Shown: positions 1 through 5,856 of the stretch, piece by piece
How the letters are laid out: each line of letters starts with the position of its first letter
Position numbering within the stretch: position 1 is the first letter of the stretch
Origin: Armatimonadota bacterium
Lineage (GTDB): Bacteria > Armatimonadota > Fimbriimonadia > Fimbriimonadales > ATM1
Direction: 5' to 3'
Assembly: GCA_013816225.1 (NCBI GenBank)
Contig: JACDEQ010000142.1
Coordinates: 1 to 5,856, forward strand
DNA: 5,856 nt
Made by a program: the position numbers and the translations under genes
The notes under the pieces: model-generated
What the model saw: only the letters and a program-made list of their open reading frames with translations
What the model was told of the DNA's origin: nothing
Databases searched by the model: none

Positions 1-362
1 GCAAGGTGCCGCTCTTCGGCATCTGCCTCGGGAACCAGATGCTCGCCCACGCGCTGGGGGGCCAGACTTATAAGCTAAAGTTCGGGCACCGTGGAAGCAA
101 TCACGCGGTAAAGGATTTGCGTTCGGGCAAGGTCACCATCACTTCACAGAACCACGGCTACGCGGTCGATGCCGAATCGCTCGTCGGCACCGGCGCCGAG
201 GTCGATCAAGTCAATTTGAACGACGGTACGGTTGAAGGGATTCGGCACGATGCGCTCGCCGCGCAGAGCATTCAGTACCACCCCGAGGCCGCTCCTGGAC
301 CGTGGGACTCTCGCCCGTACTTTGCCGAGTTCGTCCAGCGGATCGGAGCTGCTGGATCATGA
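1..362 (+). CDS. carA: Carbamoyl-phosphate synthase small (glutaminase) subunit, C-terminal part
   Basis: This is the 3' end of carA, cut by the left edge; the reading frame begins at base 3 and 119 codons are visible. CarA hydrolyses glutamine and passes the ammonia through a tunnel to CarB. The visible part is most of the class I glutamine amidotransferase domain. The nucleophile elbow GICLGNQ carries the catalytic Cys at bases 24-26. The family segments KFGHRGSNH and TSQNHGYAVD follow, and YHPEAAPGP supplies the catalytic His (279-281) and Glu (285-287). Alignment from memory with the end of E. coli CarA shows no gap, and all three triad residues are present, so the enzyme looks functional. 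The N-terminal CarA-specific domain lies outside the window. The stop codon TGA (360-362) overlaps the carB start, which indicates translational coupling. The NH and PGP context separates it from other class I amidotransferases such as GuaA, and the carB neighbour settles the call. Confidence 0.97.
   Translation, partial: KVPLFGICLGNQMLAHALGGQTYKLKFGHRGSNHAVKDLRSGKVTITSQNHGYAVDAESLVGTGAEVDQVNLNDGTVEGIRHDALAAQSIQYHPEAAPGPWDSRPYFAEFVQRIGAAGS
345..348 (+). promoter_or_regulatory. Shine-Dalgarno site for carB
   Basis: GGAG lies inside the end of carA, ten bases before the ATG at 359. It supports ATG359 as the carB start over the in-frame GTG at 302, which would overlap carA by 61 bases and add 19 residues that do not look like CarB. 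The two downstream genes have no comparably clear site. Confidence 0.6.
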
Positions 363-3300
363 GGAAAGTCATGGTCATCGGCAGTGGTCCCATCATCATC
401 GGCCAAGCCGCGGAGTTCGACTATGCCGGAACCCAGGCTTGCCGATCGCTGAAAGAGGAAGGCCTGGAAGTTGTCCTCATTAACAGCAACCCGGCCACGA
501 TCATGACAGACCTCGAAACCGCCGACCGCGTGTACATCGAGCCCCTAACTCCCGAGTTCTGCGAGCGGGTGATAGAAATCGAAAGGCCCGACGGTTTGCT
601 AGCTTCGTTGGGAGGGCAGACGGGGCTTAACCTCGCAACCCAACTTGCTAATCGAGGCGTGCTCGACAAGTATGACGTACGCCTCCTGGGAACGCCTCTC
701 AGCGCAATCGAGATGGCGGAAGACCGTGAGTTGTTCCGCAAGCTCATGAGAGACATTCGGGAACCCGTGCCCGAGAGTTGGATCGTCGAAAGCGTCGAAG
801 AGCTCGATGCTTTGACCAAGATTGTGTCATATCCCTGCGTTATTCGTCCGGCTTATACCCTGGGAGGGACCGGCGGTGGCGTGGCTGCAACGCCCGAGGA
901 ACTGCTTGAAATCGGCAAACGGGGCCTCTCTCTAAGCATGCGCGGCCAGGTCATGGTCGAGCGCTCCCTTCTCGGATGGAAGGAGATCGAGTATGAGGTG
1001 ATGCGGGACAGCGCCGACAACTGCATCACGATCTGCAATATGGAAAACCTCGACCCGATGGGGGTCCACACGGGTGATTCCATAGTCGTCGCCCCGTCCC
1101 AGACCCTCTCGGACATCGAATATCACCTTCTACGAAGCTCTTCGCTCAAGATTATTCGAGCCCTCGGCGTCGAAGGCGGATGCAATGTTCAGCTCGCGGT
1201 GAATCCCCATTCGTTCGACTACTACGTAATAGAGGTCAATCCGCGCGTTTCGCGGTCTTCGGCGCTGGCTTCCAAAGCCACCGGATATCCGATCGCGAGG
1301 GTCTCCGCAAAGGTGGCGATCGGGCAGACCCTCGATCAAATCGAGAATGCCGTAACGAAAACTACGAAGGCTTGTTTCGAGCCGGCTCTGGATTACTGCG
1401 TGGTGAAGATTCCGCGGTGGCCCTTCGATAAGTTCACGGGTGGCGATTGCAGGCTGACTACGCAAATGAAGGCGACCGGCGAGGTGATGGCGATCGACCG
1501 CTCGTTCGAAGAAGCTTTGCTCAAAGCGGTCCGCGGACTCGAAGTGGACCAACGGGATCTGCAGCACCATGACTTTGCGTCCATTTCAGACGAGAAGCTG
1601 GAAACCGAAGTGCGCGTTCCCACGCACGAGCGGCTCTGGGCGTTGGCGGAGGCGCTCCGAAGAGGGTGGACGGTCGAGCGAGTGAACTCGATTTCGAAGG
1701 TCGATCCCTGGTTCCTCGAGCGGATCGGCAATGTGCTGGACGCCCAGGGAGCGCCCAAGTCGACCTCATTCAAAATGGTCGATACGTGCGCTGCGGAATT
1801 CGAGAGCCACACGCCCTACTACTACAGCAGTTCCGATCCCGAGGACGATTTCCTAGCCGATGACCCGAGAGAGTCGATCCTCGTTCTCGGCAGCGGCCCG
1901 ATCAGGATCGGCCAGGGCATCGAGTTCGACTACTCCTGCGTCCACTGCGCCTGGGCCTTGCAGAAGCTGGGCTATCGCTCAGTCATCCTCAACAACAACC
2001 CTGAAACGGTCAGCACCGATTTCGACACCGCCGACGCGCTCTACTTCGACCCCGTGACGTTCGAAGACGCGATGAGGGTGATCGAACACGAACGTGTGAA
2101 GGGCGTTATGTTACAGTTCGGTGGACAAACCGCTATTAATCTTGCCAAGAGACTTGCCGATGCCGGTGTAGCGATCATCGGCACCCAGGCCCGCGCGATC
2201 ACGGACGCCGAAGACCGGGATATGTTTGATAAAATGCTGGAAAAGCTAAACATATCTCGACCTCGAGGAGCTGGAGTTACAAATGTGGATGAAGCCCTCG
2301 CGGTCGCACGGGATGTCGGTTACCCGGTGCTGGTCCGGCCCAGCTTCGTGCTCGGAGGCAGGGCCATGGAGATCGTCTGGTCGGATGAGGAGCTCCGCAA
2401 CTATGTAAGGGTAGCCTCGCGGGTGAGCGGAGACGCCCCGGTCCTCGTCGATAAGTACCTGCCCGACACCGAAGCGGAGGTAGACGCCATATCCGACGGT
2501 TTCGACACGCTCATCCCAGGAATCATGGAGCATGTCGAAAGGGCCGGAGTCCACAGCGGCGACAGTATGGCGGTCTACCCTGCCGTCTCGATCTCGGAGG
2601 ACGCGCAGAGAGAGATGGTCCGCATCGCCGGAGACATTGCGCGTACCCTCGGAATCCGCGGCATCATAAACATCCAGTTCGTGATCCACAAGGGAGAGCC
2701 GTATGTCCTCGAGGTCAACCCACGAGCCAGTCGGACCGTGCCCTTCCTAAGCAAAGCCGCGAGCCTGCCGATGGTTTCGATTGCAACTCAATGCGCCCTC
2801 GGAATATCGCTGAAAGACCAAGGCTACGGCAGCGGCGTCTGGGACCCTGTTTTGGGAACCGTTTCGCGGTTCGGGGTAGACCCCAAAGTTCAAGCCCCGC
2901 CGGACCCGGGGCTGTTTGCTGTCAAGGCGCCGGTGTTCAGCTTCCAAAAGCTCACGCTCGTCGAGCCAAGCCTCGGCCCCGAGATGAAGAGCACCGGCGA
3001 GGTTCTCGGGATCGACCTCACCTATGCGAGTGCCCTCCTGAAGGCGATGATCGCGGCGAATCTGACGGTACCCGCCTCCGGCACGGCCCTCGTCACGGTA
3101 CGGGACAAAGACAAGGCCGAGTTGGTGGAAATCGCGCGCAGTTTGCGCGAGCTCGGCTTCGATCTGATGGCCACACCGGGAACACATGCCGAGCTCACCC
3201 GCGCAGGAATCCCTTCGAGAAAGGTGCAGAAGATCAGCGACGCCCCAGACGACAACCTCTTGACCGCAGTGCGGTCCGGGCAAGTGAGCCTCTTAATTAA

Positions 3301-3499
3301 CACTCCGAGCGAGGACCGTGTTGCGGAGTCCGAAGCTATGCAGATTCGACGAACGTGCGTCGAAAAGGGAATTCCCTGTATCACGAGCATCGACACCGCG
3401 AAGGCGCTTGTAATCGCCCTTCGGGCCCGCCAAGGTAGTGGCCATGTTCATTGCAAGAGCCTCGACGAATACACCAAAGCGGCCGCTGCAGTTTCGTGA
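359..3499 (+). CDS. carB: Carbamoyl-phosphate synthase large subunit (shortened oligomerisation domain)
   Basis: CarB makes carbamoyl phosphate from bicarbonate, ammonia and two ATP in the cytoplasm, for pyrimidine and arginine synthesis. The start at ATG359 gives MRKVMVIGSGP, overlaps the carA stop as ATGA, has a GGAG site, and yields 1046 residues (E. coli: 1073). The first half (about 1-390) has the pre-ATP-grasp motif GPIIIGQAAEFDY, the ATP loop LGGTGGG, GVHTGDS, and metal ligands Gln278, Glu292 and Asn294. The oligomerisation region (about 391-490) lacks roughly 45 residues between WFL (451-453) and VDTCAAEF (from 474). The second half (from about 505) repeats the fold with GPIRIGQGIEFDYS, GVHSGDS, and Gln773, Glu785 and Asn787. 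The two half-active sites therefore look intact. About 20 extra Pro/Gly-rich residues lie near 831-850. The C-terminal MGS-like allosteric domain (about 903-1046) keeps ATPGT (938-942), Lys958 and INT (980-982), the usual UMP/IMP effector-binding positions. No frameshift is seen. Confidence 0.98.
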   Translation: MRKVMVIGSGPIIIGQAAEFDYAGTQACRSLKEEGLEVVLINSNPATIMTDLETADRVYIEPLTPEFCERVIEIERPDGLLASLGGQTGLNLATQLANRGVLDKYDVRLLGTPLSAIEMAEDRELFRKLMRDIREPVPESWIVESVEELDALTKIVSYPCVIRPAYTLGGTGGGVAATPEELLEIGKRGLSLSMRGQVMVERSLLGWKEIEYEVMRDSADNCITICNMENLDPMGVHTGDSIVVAPSQTLSDIEYHLLRSSSLKIIRALGVEGGCNVQLAVNPHSFDYYVIEVNPRVSRSSALASKATGYPIARVSAKVAIGQTLDQIENAVTKTTKACFEPALDYCVVKIPRWPFDKFTGGDCRLTTQMKATGEVMAIDRSFEEALLKAVRGLEVDQRDLQHHDFASISDEKLETEVRVPTHERLWALAEALRRGWTVERVNSISKVDPWFLERIGNVLDAQGAPKSTSFKMVDTCAAEFESHTPYYYSSSDPEDDFLADDPRESILVLGSGPIRIGQGIEFDYSCVHCAWALQKLGYRSVILNNNPETVSTDFDTADALYFDPVTFEDAMRVIEHERVKGVMLQFGGQTAINLAKRLADAGVAIIGTQARAITDAEDRDMFDKMLEKLNISRPRGAGVTNVDEALAVARDVGYPVLVRPSFVLGGRAMEIVWSDEELRNYVRVASRVSGDAPVLVDKYLPDTEAEVDAISDGFDTLIPGIMEHVERAGVHSGDSMAVYPAVSISEDAQREMVRIAGDIARTLGIRGIINIQFVIHKGEPYVLEVNPRASRTVPFLSKAASLPMVSIATQCALGISLKDQGYGSGVWDPVLGTVSRFGVDPKVQAPPDPGLFAVKAPVFSFQKLTLVEPSLGPEMKSTGEVLGIDLTYASALLKAMIAANLTVPASGTALVTVRDKDKAELVEIARSLRELGFDLMATPGTHAELTRAGIPSRKVQKISDAPDDNLLTAVRSGQVSLLINTPSEDRVAESEAMQIRRTCVEKGIPCITSIDTAKALVIALRARQGSGHVHCKSLDEYTKAAAAVS

Positions 3500-3570
3500 A
3501 ACGGTGAACCTCGTGGATGCGTCAGAGTTTTGTCCCGAGCCAGTAGACTGACCGAACGAGACGCCTAACC
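3500..3570 (+). other. Intergenic gap between carB and the exported-protein gene
   Basis: These 71 bases carry no gene. I see no GC-rich hairpin followed by a T run, so no intrinsic terminator for the car operon can be called. The one promoter-like element is TAGACT at 3544-3549, which fits the TANNNT pattern of a -10 box and lies inside the short dyad CAGT-AG-ACTG. No TTGACA-like -35 sits 16-18 bases before it. If it is used, transcription would start near 3556 and give a leader of about 15 bases. An in-frame stop (TAG, 3544-3546) limits the next gene to starts after this point. Confidence 0.4.
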
Positions 3571-4521
3571 ATGCACACACTCCTCTTGGCAGCTGTCGCG
3601 CTTGCTAATCCCCAGGGCCAGAAGATCGACCTAAGTCGGGTCTTCATAGCAGGGGAGAAAGCGATTTATGAATTCAACAGCCGGATCTCCGTGGACTCTC
3701 GAATGGTGCCTTTGCAAACATTCATTCCGGAAACGGACAGTTTCACCTACACCTTCACAACGCTCGTCGAACAGATGAAGCCGGATGGTGTGGCCGACTT
3801 AAGATTCAGGCGTCCCAAGATTGTCTTGAACATGGGCGAGACTTTCGACTCGCCGCCGACATCCCTGCCTCTTCAAAAGGACGAGAACCTCCTCTTTACG
3901 ATCTCGCGCAAGAACCAAATGCTCGCGGTGAAGGATTTCACTCCGCGCAAGAAGGAAAAGGACGGCTCAGCGGCAATCGTGCTTCGCTCTCGCGCCGAGG
4001 CGGGTGCAGGGCAGATTGACATCGGTGCTTGGATAGGGCAGCTTAGACAGATCGGAGCATTCGTCAACTTCTTCGACCTCGGACCGATTTTGCCGAACGA
4101 GCCGGTGGCGGTGGGCGACATTTGGAAGGACACAATCGGCTACGTCCCGGCAACCGTTTCCGCAGGCGCAGACAAAGGAAAGAGCATCAACGCCCGAATC
4201 GACTATGCGATGACGTTTATGGGGGCAACTAATCTGAACGGACGGGCCGTTTGGCACATTCAGGGCAAGATCAGTCAGGACAGCGACGCGGCACCTTACA
4301 TCGCACAGCTATTGAACGTCAAGCTGGAGCGGGCGCCCTTCAAAGAGATCAAGCTTAAGATCGACGGCCTGGTCGACTACTACCTCGATCATAAAACACT
4401 CCACCCCCTCCAAATAAAGGCCGCGAGCGAGGGCTCGGTCGACGTTACGGTCCCTGAATATTCCGGTGGACCCGTTTACGAAGAGCGGTTCAAGAGCCGA
4501 GCGAGCCTGGTCAAGAAGTAG
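3571..4521 (+). CDS. Exported protein of unknown function, 316 aa
   Basis: I do not recognise the family. The protein begins MHTLLLAAVALA, a very short hydrophobic stretch that looks like a Sec signal peptide with cleavage after ALA (residue 12). It has no Lys or Arg before the hydrophobic core, which is atypical. No lipobox Cys and no other membrane segment is visible, so a periplasmic or extracellular soluble protein is likely. The rest alternates charged and hydrophobic residues as in a beta-rich fold: GEKAIYEFNSRISVD (28-42) at the start, the turn-like LPNEPVAVGDIWKD (174-187) in the middle, and a C-terminal part with HKTLHPLQIKA that ends in KK. The pattern of a YEF-type opening strand followed by PxxPVxVGDxW resembles uncharacterised periplasmic DUF families such as DUF6263, but this is only an impression. 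ATG3571 is the only sensible start, because an in-frame TAG lies at 3544. The ribosome site is weak (GAG at 3558-3560). Codon use and the continuous frame support a real gene. Confidence 0.85.
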   Translation: MHTLLLAAVALANPQGQKIDLSRVFIAGEKAIYEFNSRISVDSRMVPLQTFIPETDSFTYTFTTLVEQMKPDGVADLRFRRPKIVLNMGETFDSPPTSLPLQKDENLLFTISRKNQMLAVKDFTPRKKEKDGSAAIVLRSRAEAGAGQIDIGAWIGQLRQIGAFVNFFDLGPILPNEPVAVGDIWKDTIGYVPATVSAGADKGKSINARIDYAMTFMGATNLNGRAVWHIQGKISQDSDAAPYIAQLLNVKLERAPFKEIKLKIDGLVDYYLDHKTLHPLQIKAASEGSVDVTVPEYSGGPVYEERFKSRASLVKK

Positions 4522-4528
4522 CGTGCCG

Positions 4529-4544
4529 GGTGCTATGATGCACC
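4529..4544. repeat. Perfect 5-bp inverted repeat around the -10 hexamer
   Basis: GGTGC (4529-4533) and GCACC (4540-4544) are exact reverse complements, separated by TATGAT. The right arm ends directly before the GTG start codon at 4545. As DNA it could be an operator half-site pair over the -10 box. In a read-through transcript from the upstream gene it could form a 5-bp stem with a 6-base loop just before the start codon. Five base pairs can also arise by chance. There is no T run after it, so it is not a terminator. Confidence 0.4.
4531..4539 (+). promoter_or_regulatory. Extended -10 promoter element for the glycosyltransferase gene
   Basis: TG-C-TATGAT matches the extended -10 consensus TGNTATAAT with one mismatch. 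The hexamer is at 4534-4539, and a start site 6-8 bases downstream of it falls at about 4545-4547, on the GTG codon. No good -35 is seen: the 17-base spacing gives TCAAGA at 4511-4516. Extended -10 promoters can work without one. The element lies in the 23-base gap after the upstream stop codon, so this gene may be transcribed on its own as well as by read-through. Confidence 0.5.
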
Positions 4545-5856
4545 GTGACTCTCGCCGTCGAAGTCCCGGCCGGAAAGGATATTCTTGCCGAAGGCCTCCC
4601 CCGGCGCGGTGCTTGGATCGCAGCGGCCATCGTTTTCTTGCTGGCGTTTGCTCTGCGGCTCGCAGGCATTGGATGGGGGTTGCCGACTGAAACGCGCCAT
4701 CAGTCACTCCACCCCGACGAACTCCTGATCAAAGAGGTCGCCGATCGCATGCCGTACTTACGGCCGGGCTTCTACAATTACGGAACGCTCTACTTAACGG
4801 CGCTCAAAGTAGGCGCTGACATGGGTCGAAGCTACGGCTGGGTTAGGGAAGGGACTTCCGTTCCTCGATGGCAAACCGATCAGGACATCCATCGTACCGG
4901 CCGAATCATCAGCGCGGCTGCGGGTGCCGGGACGGTTGCGATCGTTTTTGCGACTCTCTTGATGCTAACCGGCCTGCTCGGTGCCAGTGTTGGGGCCCTT
5001 TCGCTCCTCGTTGCTTCCGGCCATGTCGTGCATTCGCGGTTTCAGACCTCGGATGTTATGGCAACTTTCTTCGTGGCAGCGGCAATCTATTTCACGGTCC
5101 GGCTCTTACAGGGCGCGCCGTTTCGACAAACGGTGGCTGCTGCGGTTGCGATTGGGCTCGCGGCAGGAACCAAGTACTCAGGAGCGTTGATGATCATTCC
5201 GCTTCTTCTAGCGATTTGGTGGACCGATCCCAAATCGTTTTTCAGGGCGGGCGCGATAGCCGTCGTCTCATTCGTATTCGTCTTCGTGCTGGCAACCCCG
5301 GGAATCATCTTGGAAAGCAGTCGGTTTTGGTCAGGATTTACCTATGAACTTGCTCATTCTGCCGCAGGACACGGGATCGTGTTCGCCAACACGGCGAGTG
5401 CATTCGTTTACCAAATCGGCAATATTCTCGAAGCCTTCGGCATCGTTCCCGCCGTCCTTGGAACAGTTGGAATCGCCTATATGGCCTTCAAACGTCATAG
5501 ATGGGCGCTTATGCTTGCACTTTTCATGCTCATCTACTACTTTACAATCGGCAGAGCCGAGGTCAAGTTTCTTCGCTACGCTCTGCCGCTCCTGCCGATA
5601 TTGGCGATCGGCGTCGGAGTCCTTGTGGGCAAGCTGCACAAGCGCGGAGGCTATTACCGGGTCGCAACGGGCGCCGCCGTCTTCCTTGTCGGAGCTTCGC
5701 TCGCTGGCAGCCGAGGGGCGATCACGATGACCGGATTCATGGCCCGTCAAGACCCGCGGGATCAGGCGGCCGCTTGGTTAGGTCGGCACAATGGCACCAT
5801 CGGCTTCGTGTCCGATCCGTGGTTCTACTCGCCGCCGCTTTTTCCGGACACCGGAC
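4545..5856 (+). CDS. GT39/PMT-type membrane glycosyltransferase, N-terminal part
   Basis: This frame is open from GTG4545 to the right edge, giving 437 codons with no stop; an in-frame TGA at 4536-4538 blocks earlier starts. The protein looks like a polyprenyl-phosphate-sugar-dependent transferase of the GT39/PMT (ArnT/RgtA-like) group, acting at the outer face of the cytoplasmic membrane. The first membrane helix is at about 23-42. An extracytoplasmic loop follows with HPDE (56-59), where the acidic pair matches the family's catalytic loop position. About eight to nine more helices follow, beginning near residue 119. Family-like signatures are FYNYGTLYL (76-84), HSRFQTSD (163-170), GLAAGTKYSG (204-213), LATPGIILE (249-257) and KFLRYALPLLP (341-351). 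After DPRDQAAAWL (403-412) a soluble C-terminal domain begins and is cut off. GTG4545 is chosen because the next in-frame ATG (codon 69) would lose helix 1 and HPDE. The start has no Shine-Dalgarno site. Sugar, acceptor and pathway cannot be told from the sequence. Confidence 0.9.
   Translation, partial: MTLAVEVPAGKDILAEGLPRRGAWIAAAIVFLLAFALRLAGIGWGLPTETRHQSLHPDELLIKEVADRMPYLRPGFYNYGTLYLTALKVGADMGRSYGWVREGTSVPRWQTDQDIHRTGRIISAAAGAGTVAIVFATLLMLTGLLGASVGALSLLVASGHVVHSRFQTSDVMATFFVAAAIYFTVRLLQGAPFRQTVAAAVAIGLAAGTKYSGALMIIPLLLAIWWTDPKSFFRAGAIAVVSFVFVFVLATPGIILESSRFWSGFTYELAHSAAGHGIVFANTASAFVYQIGNILEAFGIVPAVLGTVGIAYMAFKRHRWALMLALFMLIYYFTIGRAEVKFLRYALPLLPILAIGVGVLVGKLHKRGGYYRVATGAAVFLVGASLAGSRGAITMTGFMARQDPRDQAAAWLGRHNGTIGFVSDPWFYSPPLFPDTG

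Noticed and set aside
302..358. Upstream GTG start for carB at 302, giving a 1065-residue protein
   Set aside because: The extra 19 residues lie within carA in another frame and do not resemble CarB. ATG359 has a GGAG site and the typical ATGA overlap.
1130..1812. Long antisense open frames inside carB (for example 1130-1570 and 1393-1812 on the - strand)
   Set aside because: They lie opposite strongly conserved CarB coding sequence, are rich in Arg and Ser as expected of shadow frames in GC-rich DNA, and show no known motif.
2246..3283. Antisense open frames opposite the second half of carB (2246-2689 and 2747-3283), the second 178 codons long
   Set aside because: Their length is explained by codon bias of the + strand gene. 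No recognisable domain or ribosome site is seen.
3500..3540. Possible terminator after carB
   Set aside because: CTCG and CGAG could pair only across a large loop, and no T run follows a stable stem.
4868..5347. A + strand open frame of 159 codons rich in Cys and Arg
   Set aside because: It is a shifted frame inside the glycosyltransferase gene, whose own frame shows membrane helices and family motifs throughout.
5331..5750. Overlapping frames on both strands near the right end (5344-5730 + and 5331-5750 -)
   Set aside because: Both are shadows of the glycosyltransferase gene, which stays open across the whole region with coherent membrane segments.
3479..5773. GCGGCCGC palindromes at about 3479-3486 and 5766-5773
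   Set aside because: Two 8-bp GC palindromes in coding GC-rich DNA are expected by chance, and both fit the codons of their genes.

Overview
The window is bacterial DNA of moderately high GC, roughly 58-60% judged by eye. It is densely coded, with all genes on the + strand. From 5' to 3' it holds: the last 119 codons of carA (glutaminase subunit of carbamoyl-phosphate synthase); a complete carB (ammonia/ATP-using large subunit, 1046 aa); a 316-residue exported protein of unknown function; and the first 437 codons of a multi-pass membrane glycosyltransferase of the GT39/PMT type, which runs off the right edge.

carA and carB overlap by four bases (ATGA), so they form one translationally coupled operon that makes carbamoyl phosphate for pyrimidine and arginine synthesis. 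The two downstream genes have no obvious link to that pathway. A 71-base gap follows carB. Only 23 bases separate the exported protein from the glycosyltransferase, and that gap carries its own promoter-like element, TG-C-TATGAT. It sits so close to the GTG start that the predicted transcript would be leaderless or nearly so. The same hexamer is the loop of a perfect 5-bp inverted repeat.

The taxon cannot be fixed from this window. The KAPVFSF segment of CarB resembles the Gram-positive-type version more than the enterobacterial one. The short or absent leaders with TANNNT elements and the unfamiliar exported protein would suit a lineage such as Armatimonadota, but that is a guess.

I see no mobile element, CRISPR array, tRNA, rRNA, phage gene or defence system, and most of the window is ordinary. 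The points worth a second look are a CarB oligomerisation domain about 45 residues shorter than the E. coli pattern, a compensating Pro/Gly-rich insertion of about 20 residues in the second CarB half, and the unusual start region of the glycosyltransferase.
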